This document shows positions 35,876 to 45,389 of a stretch of DNA of 64,000 bases, piece by piece. Position 1 is the first letter of the stretch. Every line of letters begins with the position of its first letter. Source of the DNA: an uncultured Marinobacter sp. (GTDB lineage: Bacteria; Pseudomonadota; Gammaproteobacteria; Pseudomonadales; Oleiphilaceae); assembly GCF_913055835.1 (NCBI RefSeq), contig NZ_CAJXKQ010000009.1, forward strand, positions 53,793 through 117,792. Direction: 5' to 3'. The translations under genes were made by a program, and so were the position numbers. The notes below the pieces were generated by a model. The model had not been told where the DNA came from and did not search any database. It was given only the letters and a program-made list of their open reading frames with translations.

Positions 35876-37162
35876 ATGAAACCAGCACCCACTCTTTCTA
35901 CCGCGTTCCTGCATCCGGCCGGCCAGTCACTGCCCGAGCCCCTGCTTGCCCTGCGCAAGCAACGGGGAACGGCGCTGGTCGACATGCCGTTGCCGACCCG
36001 GAAAACCGAGAACTGGAAATACTCCAGCAAGTACCTGAAGCTGACCGACGACATGGCCATTTCGCTTCCGGCGGAAGGCAAGACCGGCAGCAGCCTGGCG
36101 GTACCCGGCTACAAGGTTGCGTTTCTCAACGGCGTGATGATGCCGGAAGCCTGTGAGTACCCGGATCTGGATGGCATCAGCATTCAGAGCTTCAGTGATC
36201 TGAGCGACGAGGACGCCAGTGATCTGGCGGACCGACTGGACAGCACCCTGGACAACAAGGCCGTCCAGATGGCCCGGCTGAACTCGGCGCGTTTTGAAGA
36301 TGGCTTGCTGATTCGTCTCAAGCCGGACGCGGTGCTCGACCAGCCGCTGTTCATTGTTCACGAAGTAACGGCCGAGGCCAGCGGTTCGGCCTTCCCGCGT
36401 ATTTTCGTGGATGCCGGTCGTCACAGCCAGATTACCCTCGTGGAGGAATACATCTCCAGCGGATCGGCCCCGGTCATGGTCAATACCGTCACCGAGTTCA
36501 ACGTAGCCGAAGGCGCCAACATCACCAGCATCCGCCTGAACATGGAAGGCGAGAATGTCCAGCACATTGGCTCTACCGGTGTGGTGCAGCAGCGCAGTTC
36601 TCGTTTTGAAAGCCATACGGTTGGCTTTGGCGGCCCTCTGCGCCGGCATGACCTGCAGGTCCGGCTGGAGGGTGAAGGCGCCGAGTGCAAGCTTAACGGC
36701 GTGGTTGTTACCCAGGGCAAGCAGCACTACGACAACCACACCACCATTGAACATGTGGCTGCCCACTGCAACAGCGAAGAGACCTATCGCAATATTGCAG
36801 CGGACCAGTCCCATGCGGTTTTCAATGGCCGGATTCATATCCATCAGGATGCCCAGAAATCCAACGCGGATATGAACAACAAGAACTTGCTGCTGTCCAA
36901 CGGGGCAGAAATCGATACCAAGCCGGAGTTGGAAATCTACGCCGATGACGTGAAGTGTGCCCACGGCGCAACCATCGGCCAGCTGGATGAGACCTCGCTG
37001 TTCTATCTGGTTTCACGGGGCATCGGACGGCGTGAAGCGAACGTTCTGCTTACCATGGCGTTTATCAACGAGCTGGTGGAGCAGATTCCGGTTGAAGCAG
37101 TGCGGGAAACGGTCCAGGGCCGGCTGAACCACTTCTTCGAACAGACATTCCAGGAGGCGTAA
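35876..37162 (+). CDS. sufD: Fe-S cluster assembly protein SufD
   Basis: A 428-residue SufB paralogue that pairs with SufB on the SufC dimer. The N-terminal helical part (RKTENWKYSS) and the beta-helix core (NMEGENVQHIGSTGVVQ; CNSEETYRNIAADQSHAVF) are typical, as is the C-terminal CAHGATIGQLDETSLFYLVS. AGGAGG precedes the ATG. sufS follows after 6 bp. Confidence 0.95.
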   Translation: MKPAPTLSTAFLHPAGQSLPEPLLALRKQRGTALVDMPLPTRKTENWKYSSKYLKLTDDMAISLPAEGKTGSSLAVPGYKVAFLNGVMMPEACEYPDLDGISIQSFSDLSDEDASDLADRLDSTLDNKAVQMARLNSARFEDGLLIRLKPDAVLDQPLFIVHEVTAEASGSAFPRIFVDAGRHSQITLVEEYISSGSAPVMVNTVTEFNVAEGANITSIRLNMEGENVQHIGSTGVVQQRSSRFESHTVGFGGPLRRHDLQVRLEGEGAECKLNGVVVTQGKQHYDNHTTIEHVAAHCNSEETYRNIAADQSHAVFNGRIHIHQDAQKSNADMNNKNLLLSNGAEIDTKPELEIYADDVKCAHGATIGQLDETSLFYLVSRGIGRREANVLLTMAFINELVEQIPVEAVRETVQGRLNHFFEQTFQEA

Positions 37163-37168
37163 GCGGTT

Positions 37169-38422
37169 ATGACCGATCTGTCCGTGGCAAGTACAGCCAA
37201 GCGCACCACCTTTGATGTGGAGGCCGTTCGCCGGGATTTCCCGATCCTGTCTCAGCAGGTGAACGGCAAGCCCCTGGTGTATCTGGACAATGGCGCCTCG
37301 GCCCAGAAGCCGGAGGCCGTGCTGAACGCCATGGATCGGTATTACCGTGAGATGCACTCCAATGTTCACCGTGGCGCCCACACGCTTGGCGACCGGGCGA
37401 CCGCTGCTTTCGAAGGTGCCCGTGAGACTGTCCGCAACTTCCTGAATGCGGAAAGTACCCGGGAGATCATCTGGACTCGTGGCACCACCGAGGCCATCAA
37501 CCTGGTTGCCAACGGGCTGGCACCGCGCCTGAAGGCCGGTGACGAGATTCTGGTGAGCCACATGGAGCACCACGCCAACATTGTCCCCTGGCAGATGATC
37601 GCCGAGCGCACGGGTGCGAAAGTGGTGCCTGTTCAGGTAACCCCGGACGGCGAGCTGGATCTGGAATCCTTCACCAGCCTGCTCAATGAGAAAACCCGTG
37701 TGCTGGCCATCACCCACGTTTCCAACGTGCTTGGCACCGTGAACCCTGTGGCGGCCCTGATTGAACAGGCCAAGGCCCACGGCATCATTACTCTGGTGGA
37801 CGGTGCCCAGGCGGTACCTCACTACCAGCCGGATGTGCAGTCACTTGGCTGTGATTTTTACGTTTTCTCGTCGCACAAACTGTTCGGCCCCACCGGGATC
37901 GGCGTGCTCTATGGCAAGGCCCAGTTGCTGGAGGAAATACCTCCTTACCAGGGCGGTGGCGAGATGATTGAACGGGTGTCCTTCGAGCGGACCACCTGGA
38001 ACACCCTGCCCTACAAATTCGAAGCCGGCACCCCGGCTATCGCCGAGGCGGTCGGGCTGGGAGCGGCCATCGAGTACCTGAACGGTCTGGACCGTCCAGC
38101 CATGGAAGCGGCCGAGGCCGCCCTGCTTGAGCGGGCCAACCAGCTGGTGGAGATGGTCCCCGGCATGAAAATCATCGGCACCGCAAAGCGCAAAGTGCCG
38201 GTCATGTCCTTTAAAATTGCCGGTTTGCACCCCAGTGATATAGGCACGCTGCTGGATCAGCAGGGCATTGCGATCCGCACCGGCCACCATTGCGCCATGC
38301 CGCTGATGGATTTCTATGGAGTTCCCGGTACAGCCCGGGCCTCATTCGCGTTCTACAATACACTGGACGAGGTGGATACATTGTTTACCGCCCTGCAGAA
38401 AGTCCAGCGTCTGTTTGCCTGA
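37169..38422 (+). CDS. sufS: Cysteine desulfurase SufS
   Basis: A 417-residue PLP enzyme that removes sulfur from cysteine and passes it to SufE. The PLP Lys is Lys237 (VFSSHKLFGPTG) and the persulfide Cys is Cys375 (RTGHHCAMPLM). The RTGHHCA motif is that of the group II desulfurases. It follows sufD closely and precedes the A-type carrier gene. Confidence 0.97.
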   Translation: MTDLSVASTAKRTTFDVEAVRRDFPILSQQVNGKPLVYLDNGASAQKPEAVLNAMDRYYREMHSNVHRGAHTLGDRATAAFEGARETVRNFLNAESTREIIWTRGTTEAINLVANGLAPRLKAGDEILVSHMEHHANIVPWQMIAERTGAKVVPVQVTPDGELDLESFTSLLNEKTRVLAITHVSNVLGTVNPVAALIEQAKAHGIITLVDGAQAVPHYQPDVQSLGCDFYVFSSHKLFGPTGIGVLYGKAQLLEEIPPYQGGGEMIERVSFERTTWNTLPYKFEAGTPAIAEAVGLGAAIEYLNGLDRPAMEAAEAALLERANQLVEMVPGMKIIGTAKRKVPVMSFKIAGLHPSDIGTLLDQQGIAIRTGHHCAMPLMDFYGVPGTARASFAFYNTLDEVDTLFTALQKVQRLFA

Positions 38423-38435
38423 TGGAGGTGGAATC

Positions 38436-38789
38436 ATGACAGCCGAAGTCTTCACCCCGAGCGTTGCCGTCACCATGACGCCGAGCGCCGTCAAACACGT
38501 GCGCAAACAGCTCGAGAAAAAGCCGGAAGCCAAGGGCATCCGGCTGGCCATTAAAAAGAGTGGCTGCTCTGGCTTCAAATACGAAACCCAATGGGTGGAA
38601 GAGGCCTCAGCTGACGACAAAGTGTTTCACATAGATGGCGTTGATGTTTTCGTGAAAGAAGAGCATCTGCCGCTGGTGAACGGCATCGAGATCGATTTCG
38701 TGACGGAGGGCGTGAACTCCATGTTCCAGTTCCGCAATCCGAACGCCACCGCGGAATGCGGCTGCGGCGAGAGTTTTACCGTCGCCTGA
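38436..38789 (+). CDS. sufA: A-type Fe-S carrier protein SufA
   Basis: A 117-residue HesB/IscA-family carrier. The three cluster-binding cysteines are Cys44 (KKSGCSGF), Cys108 and Cys110 (AECGCGESF). The start at 38436 has GGAGGTGG upstream. In E. coli sufA opens the operon; here it follows sufS. A REP-like hairpin (38805-38834) separates it from sufT. Confidence 0.9.
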   Translation: MTAEVFTPSVAVTMTPSAVKHVRKQLEKKPEAKGIRLAIKKSGCSGFKYETQWVEEASADDKVFHIDGVDVFVKEEHLPLVNGIEIDFVTEGVNSMFQFRNPNATAECGCGESFTVA

Positions 38790-38804
38790 CCTGATGATGA
38801 GTTA

Positions 38805-38834
38805 GTAGGTCGGATTAGCAAAGCGTAATCCGAC
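38805..38834 (+). repeat. REP-like palindrome between sufA and sufT
   Basis: GTAGGTCGGATTA (38805-38817) pairs with TAATCCGAC (38826-38834) around an 8-base loop. The same unit recurs in several copies at 53316-53500. Confidence 0.75.
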
Positions 38835-38869
38835 ACCAAAGATCGAGAAAAAGCGAGGCCCGAACAGGC

Positions 38870-39412
38870 ATGCAAGAACGGGAAGTGGTCCTGACCAAAC
38901 GCGAGGTGGAAGCCCGCCTTGTTCCTTCCGGAACCGAAATCATGATTCCGTCGGACACCTTTGTGACTATTACACAGTCACTGGGTGGTACCTTTACGGT
39001 CGCCGTAAATGGCAATCTCGCCCGGATTGAAGGCCACAATGCCGATGCGCTCGGCAAGAAACCTCTGGAAAGCAGCTTCGAGACCCCTGAAGACGGCACC
39101 GTCAACGAAAACCAGGTCTGGGAAGCCATGCGGAACTGCTATGATCCGGAAATTCCGGTAAACGTGGTCGATCTGGGTCTGATTTACGATTGCAAGATAG
39201 AAAACGGCACCGAAGACGGCAATCATGTCTACGTGCTGATGACGCTGACTGCCGCCGGTTGCGGCATGGGCCCGGTGATTACCGAGGATGTGAAAACCAA
39301 GTTGGAGCACGTACCCAACGTGGACAAGGTCACTGTTGAGCTGACTTTCGATCCACCCTGGAGCAACGACATGCTCACCGACGAAGCCAAACTCGAACTG
39401 GGAATGCTGTAA
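38870..39412 (+). CDS. sufT: Putative Fe-S assembly protein SufT (MIP18/DUF59 domain)
   Basis: A 180-residue protein: an N-terminal segment specific to SufT (residues 1-75) and a MIP18 domain (EAMRNCYDPEIPVNVVDLGLIY; TAAGCGMGPVI; VELTFDPPW). Proteins of this type help mature Fe-S enzymes. The stop TAA directly abuts the sufE start, so the two are coupled. The REP hairpin upstream may lower its expression relative to sufBCDSA. Confidence 0.9.
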   Translation: MQEREVVLTKREVEARLVPSGTEIMIPSDTFVTITQSLGGTFTVAVNGNLARIEGHNADALGKKPLESSFETPEDGTVNENQVWEAMRNCYDPEIPVNVVDLGLIYDCKIENGTEDGNHVYVLMTLTAAGCGMGPVITEDVKTKLEHVPNVDKVTVELTFDPPWSNDMLTDEAKLELGML

Positions 39413-39883
39413 ATGACTGCCAGTGAACAGGACTTTCTGAACAACCCCCTGGGCAAAGACACCACCCTCGAAGACGTTCTGGATGGCTTCGAACTGCTGG
39501 ACGACTGGGAAGAGCGCTACGCCTTCATCATTGACCTGGGCAAACAGCTTCCTGCTTTCCCGGAAGAATCCCGGGTTGAAGAAAACTATGTTCACGGCTG
39601 TCAGAGCCAGGTCTGGTTGATCCACCACTACGACGAAGACAGCGGCCGGCTTTACCTGTTGATTGACTCTGATGCCATGATTGTCCGTGGGCTGGCCGCC
39701 ATCATTCTGGTCGCCCTTAATGGCAAAACGCCCAGGGACCTTCTGGCCACAGACATCGATGAGCTGTTCGAGCAACTGGACCTGTTCCGCCATATTTCAC
39801 CGACCCGCGGCAACGGACTTAGGGCCATGGTCGGCAAGATCCGGGATATTGCGGCTGCCGAGGCGGCCGGCGCCAGCAGCTGA
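39413..39883 (+). CDS. sufE: Sulfur acceptor protein SufE
   Basis: A 156-residue partner of SufS. Cys63 in NYVHGCQSQVW is the sulfur-accepting residue. The length is slightly above E. coli SufE (138) because of N- and C-terminal extensions. It is the last gene of the suf region and is convergent with flgT. Confidence 0.93.
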   Translation: MTASEQDFLNNPLGKDTTLEDVLDGFELLDDWEERYAFIIDLGKQLPAFPEESRVEENYVHGCQSQVWLIHHYDEDSGRLYLLIDSDAMIVRGLAAIILVALNGKTPRDLLATDIDELFEQLDLFRHISPTRGNGLRAMVGKIRDIAAAEAAGASS

Positions 39884-39895
39884 TAGCCGCCAGCC

Positions 39896-41101
39896 CTACC
39901 AGATAATCGCTATATCATCCCTCTGAATATTCAAGATGCCTCCCAGTTGCGGCATGGTGCCCCGACTGAAATGTGGCTGGACCCTATCAAGGGTCACAGA
40001 GACCTCACTGTCCTGCAGCTCCGGAGAATCCCCCGGAGCATCCAGATAGCGCTTGCTCCGGTAGAGCTTCAGCTCGTCGCCCGGCCTGAGCCCTGCGGTC
40101 GCACCCGATTCCAATGTAACCCCGTGGCCGTCCACCCGCGCAATCCGGGTTATAAAGGGCTGACAAGCCAGCGCCTCGGTCACGGCTGCCGCCATGTCCC
40201 CGATTACGCCATTGACTGCCTGACCATAGGCGGTCTTTTGAAAGCCCGCCGAACCGAATCCGGCTGAACTGCCGGGGCTGGCGTCCCAGTCTGCTGCCGT
40301 AGCAAACCGCTGCCGGTATACCGGCGCACCACTGAAACCGTCAAAGATAATGAGGTCTGCAGCGAACCGACGTCGTTGATCCACCACACCAATACCCCGT
40401 TGCATCCTGTCCAGTACGGAAGTGCCCCACGCCGAAGGGTCTGCAACTCCAAGATCCCGAATAACCCCTGTTACCACGAACTGCACCCCCATTTCACGGG
40501 CCAGCTCGAGCACGTTGCTCAGTCGATTATCCCCCTGTTGAACCGTCGGTGCGTTCAACAGGTCGGTAAACATTCTGGACGTGGTAGCCCCGAAAACCTG
40601 CAGCCCTCCCTGGGCCACCAAACGCTGTTGTAGCTGTTGCGGCAAGATTTCGCCGGCATCGTCAATGCGCCCTACTCTGGCCTGGTCCGGGTACACCATC
40701 GGGAAGCCGGTCACTGCAACCCGCTTTTTCAGGCGGCCAGCATCTCCAGCGCCGCACTGACTGCGGCTCTCGCTGATATCTCCACGAACAATCACCCTTA
40801 GCAGGTTGCCACTCTGGTACTCATCGATTATCCGCACGTTCCTGGCCCTGGCGCTTGATGCAAGATCCATCCGGGACTCGGTGATAACACCATTTTCCAT
40901 AGTATCGTGCGTACTTACCCTGGCCTCGTACTGCAGGGAAAGATCCCGGATCGCGGCCTTGCGGGCTTCGGCCCGGGCGGCTTCCAGATTGCCGTTGTGG
41001 ATATTGGCGTGGCCCACACCCTCCAGAACAACCGCATGGGCGCCGGAAACCAGAACAAGGGCCAGAGCCCCAAGTGCGACCAGTGACAGCAAGCGTTTCA
41101 T
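39896..41101 (-). CDS. flgT: Flagellar H-ring assembly protein FlgT
   Basis: A 401-residue periplasmic protein with a Sec signal (MKRLLSLVALGALALVLVSG, cleavage near AHA). The N-terminal domain (GVGHANIHNGNLEAARAEAR) and middle and C-terminal domains match FlgT of sheathed or sodium-driven flagella, where it forms the H-ring around the basal body. It is downstream of flgP with an 18-bp gap. Other flagellar genes are not in the window, so this pair is detached from any main flagellar cluster. Confidence 0.85.
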   Translation of the reverse strand: MKRLLSLVALGALALVLVSGAHAVVLEGVGHANIHNGNLEAARAEARKAAIRDLSLQYEARVSTHDTMENGVITESRMDLASSARARNVRIIDEYQSGNLLRVIVRGDISESRSQCGAGDAGRLKKRVAVTGFPMVYPDQARVGRIDDAGEILPQQLQQRLVAQGGLQVFGATTSRMFTDLLNAPTVQQGDNRLSNVLELAREMGVQFVVTGVIRDLGVADPSAWGTSVLDRMQRGIGVVDQRRRFAADLIIFDGFSGAPVYRQRFATAADWDASPGSSAGFGSAGFQKTAYGQAVNGVIGDMAAAVTEALACQPFITRIARVDGHGVTLESGATAGLRPGDELKLYRSKRYLDAPGDSPELQDSEVSVTLDRVQPHFSRGTMPQLGGILNIQRDDIAIIW

Positions 41102-41119
41102 AGCTTTCAGTACTCTCGA

Positions 41120-41668
41120 TCAATCAAGGTAATACAGGGAATCCACGCCCTTGCTCTGCACATCGCCCACGCTGTCATTTTCCTGCGGCATGGGGATCGG
41201 GCAGAGATCCTGCACCTGATCATCAGCCACCTCGGCGACACAGGCCCGGAAACGGGGCTCAAGCTTCAGTTCCATCACGGTCTCAAAGACTCCGTCGCTG
41301 TGCTCGTTCACGGCGACCAGCTTCGCTCCCCGTATGTAACTGTCGACGTAGGTTCTGAACATGTCATTGCGCAAGACAAAATCGTTCACGGTGGAACTTC
41401 CGTAAACGACGGTACCGTATACGCGTTCCACGAGATTGCGGTAGGCATCCAGCTGGGAGGCTCGGCGGGCCATCAGGCGTTTGCGGGTATCCGAACGGTC
41501 GGCCGCAACATCCTCATAGGTCCCCAAACCACTCACCCGCACTGTTATCGGCTCAAGCATCGTGTCCTGGCGTGGCTGGCTGCCGTTATCCCCCTGGTGG
41601 CTGCCAATCGGCGCACAGGCTGCGACCGTTGTGGCCAACAAGGACATGAGTATCCAGCGAAGGTTCAT
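41120..41668 (-). CDS. flgP: LPP20-family lipoprotein FlgP
   Basis: A 182-residue lipoprotein with lipobox LLATTVAAC (Cys18). The LPP20 segment RASQLDAYRNLVERVYG lies at about 70-86. FlgP is an outer-membrane lipoprotein of the basal-body outer disk in Vibrio and Campylobacter. It precedes flgT in the same unit; flgO, the usual third partner, is not seen. No sigma-54 or sigma-28 promoter was recognised upstream. Confidence 0.8.
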   Translation of the reverse strand: MNLRWILMSLLATTVAACAPIGSHQGDNGSQPRQDTMLEPITVRVSGLGTYEDVAADRSDTRKRLMARRASQLDAYRNLVERVYGTVVYGSSTVNDFVLRNDMFRTYVDSYIRGAKLVAVNEHSDGVFETVMELKLEPRFRACVAEVADDQVQDLCPIPMPQENDSVGDVQSKGVDSLYYLD

Positions 41669-41916
41669 TGCGTGTCTCCAGAAAACATCATTTCCGGTTC
41701 CCTATGAAAGAATTACGCCAGTTTTTCTAAGCCACTGATATTACGCTCAACAACAGCTGATGTGACTATTCTGCTTCCGGCATGCGGCAAAAAACTGCCT
41801 CTGTTTACACATCGAAAACAAACCGTTACCCCATGCGTCATGTACCGGCAAACGTTCTGGATTAACCTTTCAGCTACGTAATATTTAATCTGCCTTTTTA
41901 ACCAACAGGATTCCTC

Positions 41917-43239
41917 ATGACCGGACACCGTCTGACCAAACTTTCCGTAGCCATTGGCCTATCCATCGCCACCTCCTCTGTGCTCGCCAGCCCGCAGTCT
42001 TTTATGTCTGCCCGCTCGTTCGCCATGGGTGGTACCGGGGTTGCCGTTGCAGTACCTGCTGACGCCCCTGCGGAAAACCCGGCCATGATGGCGGCGGATC
42101 ATCACAGCTGGAACGACGATTTCGGGCTCACGTTGCCCTCCGTGAATGTGCGGGCGGCGGACGAGGAAGAGACGGTCGATCAGGTGGATGATATCCAGGA
42201 CGTTATCGACGAATTTGATCAACTGGTGTCACAACTCGAAATCGATCCTACCCAGGCCAATGCCGACTCCCTGGCATTGACTGCCGGAGACCTTCGCGAC
42301 CGCCTGGTAGATTTTGACAGGGATACCATGCGCGCCAACGCAGGCTTGGGCCTGGCCCTGGCCGTTCCTGGCAAGTCGCTTTCTGTGGGCGTATTTACCA
42401 ACGCCAATCTCACCGCAACGGTTCGCGGCGAGCTTTCCGACGATGACCAGGCTCTACTCGACAGCATTGTCACAGCCGCAGAAACCGGCAATGTCACGAA
42501 CGTGGAAAACGTCATAAACAACGCAGCTGTTGACCAGGACGGGAATATCATTTTCAACTCCAGAGGCCGGATTCTCGCCTCAGCCGTTGGCGAAGTGGGC
42601 GTTTCCTTTGCCCGCCAGTTCGACCTCTCCAACGGAAACAGCTTCCAGCTGGGGGTTTCCCCGAAATACGTCGAACTGCGCACCTTCCAATACACAGAAT
42701 CGGTGTCCGGGTTCGAGGATGACGAGTTCGACGGCGACCAGTATCAGACCGACAAGAGCGGCTTTAACCTGGATATCGGCGCAGCTTACTCATTTGGCGA
42801 TGAGAAGCAGTGGAATGCGGGCATCGTCGTCAAGAACCTCATCCCGATGGAGCTGGACTCTGCTGCCAGCCGTCCTGAGCTGGGAGAAGAAGTCCGTACA
42901 CTGGAACTCAACCCCATGGCCACGGTCGGAATCGCCCACAAGAGTGAGTACCACGTAGTCACCGCAGAAATCGACCTGACCAAGAAAGAAGCCTTCGGCT
43001 TTGAGGACGATACGCAATGGGTAGCCCTGGGCGCTGAATTCGATGCCTTCCGTTACGCCCAGCTTCGGGTCGGTGCTCGCCACAACCTGGCCAGCAACGA
43101 AGACAATGATGGCATTGAAGAGAAAACCCAGTTCACCGCCGGTCTTGGCCTGAACATCGTGGGCGTACGCCTCGATATCGGCGCTCTTTACAGCGATGCC
43201 GATGTGGGCGCTGCTCTGGAGCTTGGCACCGCGTTCTGA
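41917..43239 (+). CDS. traF: TraF-type outer-membrane beta-barrel protein
   Basis: A 440-residue secreted protein, signal about residues 1-25 (LSIATSSVLA), ending in Phe (LELGTAF) as outer-membrane barrels do. The start of the mature part (SARSFAMGGTGVAV; ENPAMMA) resembles the FadL-like conjugal-transfer TraF_2 family, which is often chromosomal and not tied to conjugation. A charged insert (about residues 75-130) is probably extracellular. The region before it (41669-41916) is AT-rich with no recognised promoter. A clear terminator follows. Confidence 0.75.
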   Translation: MTGHRLTKLSVAIGLSIATSSVLASPQSFMSARSFAMGGTGVAVAVPADAPAENPAMMAADHHSWNDDFGLTLPSVNVRAADEEETVDQVDDIQDVIDEFDQLVSQLEIDPTQANADSLALTAGDLRDRLVDFDRDTMRANAGLGLALAVPGKSLSVGVFTNANLTATVRGELSDDDQALLDSIVTAAETGNVTNVENVINNAAVDQDGNIIFNSRGRILASAVGEVGVSFARQFDLSNGNSFQLGVSPKYVELRTFQYTESVSGFEDDEFDGDQYQTDKSGFNLDIGAAYSFGDEKQWNAGIVVKNLIPMELDSAASRPELGEEVRTLELNPMATVGIAHKSEYHVVTAEIDLTKKEAFGFEDDTQWVALGAEFDAFRYAQLRVGARHNLASNEDNDGIEEKTQFTAGLGLNIVGVRLDIGALYSDADVGAALELGTAF

Positions 43240-43265
43240 TCAGGAGCCTGCAACAAGCCCTCTCA

Positions 43266-43296
43266 AGCCCGCCCATGCAACAATGGGCGGGCTTTT
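43266..43296 (+). terminator. Rho-independent terminator after the traF-like gene
   Basis: AGCCCGCCCAT (43266-43276) pairs with ATGGGCGGGCT (43283-43293), followed by a T-run. Confidence 0.9.
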
Positions 43297-43383
43297 TATA
43301 TCCAGTCCCTCCACAAGTTTGCCTGCCCCGCCCGGGAACCGGATAATCCACCGACACACTCCCCGAAAGGAATCAGACATTTC

Positions 43384-44505
43384 ATGCAGGCCTATCTGGT
43401 TGGCGGTGCCGTTCGCGACGAATTACTCGGCCTTGAGGTCAAGGACCGTGACTGGGTTGTCGTCGGCGCAACACCGAAGGAAATGCTTGCCAAGGGATTC
43501 AAGCAGGTGGGGGCGGACTTTCCGGTTTTTCTACATCCCCGTACCCGTGAAGAATATGCCCTCGCCCGCACTGAGCGGAAACAGGGGCATGGTTACCACG
43601 GATTCACTGTCTACAGCGCGCCGGATGTGACTCTTGAACAGGACCTCAGGCGACGCGACCTGACCATCAACGCGATGGCAAAATCCGAAAACGGCGACCT
43701 GGTCGACCCCTTTGATGGTCGCAGTGACATAACGAATCGCAAGCTTCGGCATGTCTCGGAAGCCTTCGCCGAAGACCCCCTGAGGATTCTGCGCACCGCC
43801 CGGTTCGCAGCCCGATTCCAGCCACTGGGATTTGCCGTGTGCGACCAGACCATGGCCCTGATGAAACACATGGTAGACAGCGGTGAAGTGGACCATCTGG
43901 TTGCCGAACGGGTTTGGCAGGAGTTCCAGCGGGCGCTACACGAACAGGCGCCAAAGGCCTTTTTCGCTGTTCTCCGTGACTGTGGCGCGTTGGCGGTACT
44001 GGTTCCGGAAATAGCACCATCAAATGTTTTTCAGCTGGCGATGGCGGCACTCGACTGCGTCCACAACCAATCCGGGGCGACCACTGAGGAACGATTTGCC
44101 GCCCTGCTGTCTCCCCTGGAAGCGTCTGTAGCCCTCGAGAGGGCAAAAGCCCTGAAGGCACCCAACGACTGCCGGAACCTGGCACGACTGGCGACGGCCT
44201 TCACGGCTCAGATCCGGAACATCCATCCCCAACATCCTGACGCCGAGACCCTGCTGAACCTGCTGGATCAGGCGGATTTGTGGCGCCGACCGGAACGGTT
44301 CTCGCAACTCCTGAACGTGCTGGAATGCGCCCTGCCCGGCGACCCTTACCCACTTAGCCTGCTTCGAACCGTATCGGAGGCGGCTACCGGCGTCGATCCG
44401 AAAGCCCTCCTGGCGGAAGGCTATAAAGGTAAAGAACTGGGCAGTGCGATCCGTAGTGCACGCCTGAAACGTATCGACGATGCCATTACCACGACCAACG
44501 ACTGA
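43384..44505 (+). CDS. cca: CCA-adding tRNA nucleotidyltransferase
   Basis: A 373-residue class II nucleotidyltransferase that adds or repairs the 3' CCA of tRNAs. The catalytic GGAVRDELLG and DRDWVVVG, and the RRRDLTINAMA and EDPLRILRTARFAARF motifs are all present. The C-terminal HD phosphohydrolase domain of the longer E. coli enzyme (412) is missing, so 2',3'-cyclic phosphodiesterase activity is not expected. The folM-like gene follows after 10 bp. Confidence 0.95.
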   Translation: MQAYLVGGAVRDELLGLEVKDRDWVVVGATPKEMLAKGFKQVGADFPVFLHPRTREEYALARTERKQGHGYHGFTVYSAPDVTLEQDLRRRDLTINAMAKSENGDLVDPFDGRSDITNRKLRHVSEAFAEDPLRILRTARFAARFQPLGFAVCDQTMALMKHMVDSGEVDHLVAERVWQEFQRALHEQAPKAFFAVLRDCGALAVLVPEIAPSNVFQLAMAALDCVHNQSGATTEERFAALLSPLEASVALERAKALKAPNDCRNLARLATAFTAQIRNIHPQHPDAETLLNLLDQADLWRRPERFSQLLNVLECALPGDPYPLSLLRTVSEAATGVDPKALLAEGYKGKELGSAIRSARLKRIDDAITTTND

Positions 44506-44515
44506 GGAGTTCTCC

Positions 44516-45262
44516 ATGCCGTCCAAAACGCCTGTTGCCCTGGTCACCGGCGCAGCCCATCGTCTTGGCGCACAAACTGCACGGACCCTCCACGAACGAG
44601 GCTGGAATCTGGTGATTCACTATCGGAGCCGGGACGAGCAGGCTAACTCACTGATTACGCAAATGAACCGTCAGCGACCGGACTCCGCCTGCGCCCTTCA
44701 GGCAGATCTGAGCCAGACAGCCGAGATAGACCGGTTGGCCAGTGACGCCGTCGAACAATGGGGCCGACTGGATGCACTGGTGAACAATGCCTCTGTGTTC
44801 TACCCCACCCCTACCGGGGACGCCACCGAACACGATTGGGACACCATCCTGAATACCAATCTCAGAGCCCCCTTCTTCCTGGTGCAGGCATGCCTGCCTG
44901 AATTGGGACGGAACCGCGGCAGCGTGGTGAACCTGATTGACATCTACAGTGAAAGACCCATCGACGACCACCCTCTGTACTGCGCCAGCAAAGCAGGCCT
45001 GGCCGCCCTGACACGTTCCTGGGCAAAAGATCTGGCACCGGACGTGCGGGTGAACGGCGTATCGCCTGGCGCCATCCTTTGGCCTGAAGGCGAAGCCGAG
45101 ATGGATCAATCCGCCCAGCAGGCGATTCTCGACAAGACCCCGCTGGCCCGTACCGGCAATCCGGGCGATATTGCCGAAACCATCGCCTTCCTGATTTGCG
45201 ATGCGCCGTTCATCACCGGGCAGATCGTCTCTGTTGACGGCGGTCGAAGCCTGAACATGTAA
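44516..45262 (+). CDS. folM: Pteridine reductase (FolM-type short-chain dehydrogenase)
   Basis: A 248-residue SDR enzyme. The nucleotide loop [12 protein letters not shown] (the arginine suits NADPH), NNASVFYPT, and the active site with Tyr in [12 protein letters not shown] are present. The Asp/Tyr/Lys arrangement is that of pteridine reductases, which reduce dihydromonapterin or dihydrobiopterin. Length and motifs support the name; the substrate is inferred. It sits in an apparent operon after cca with a GAGGAG ribosome site. Confidence 0.85.
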   Translation: MPSKTPVALVTGAAHRLGAQTARTLHERGWNLVIHYRSRDEQANSLITQMNRQRPDSACALQADLSQTAEIDRLASDAVEQWGRLDALVNNASVFYPTPTGDATEHDWDTILNTNLRAPFFLVQACLPELGRNRGSVVNLIDIYSERPIDDHPLYCASKAGLAALTRSWAKDLAPDVRVNGVSPGAILWPEGEAEMDQSAQQAILDKTPLARTGNPGDIAETIAFLICDAPFITGQIVSVDGGRSLNM

Positions 45263-45389
45263 GCCCGATTACTTCCTGCCGGCCCGCTTGCTTTGGCCGG
45301 GCGCAGCTTTCCGGATACAATGCCGGCAGATTTCAATCCTGCACGCGCAGGACATGATTCCGCGCGTGCCTCTGATCCGGAGATTTCCC

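Noticed and set aside
41669..41916. Sigma-54 promoter for flgP
   Set aside because: No TGGCAC-N5-TTGC pattern on the minus strand of this AT-rich region.
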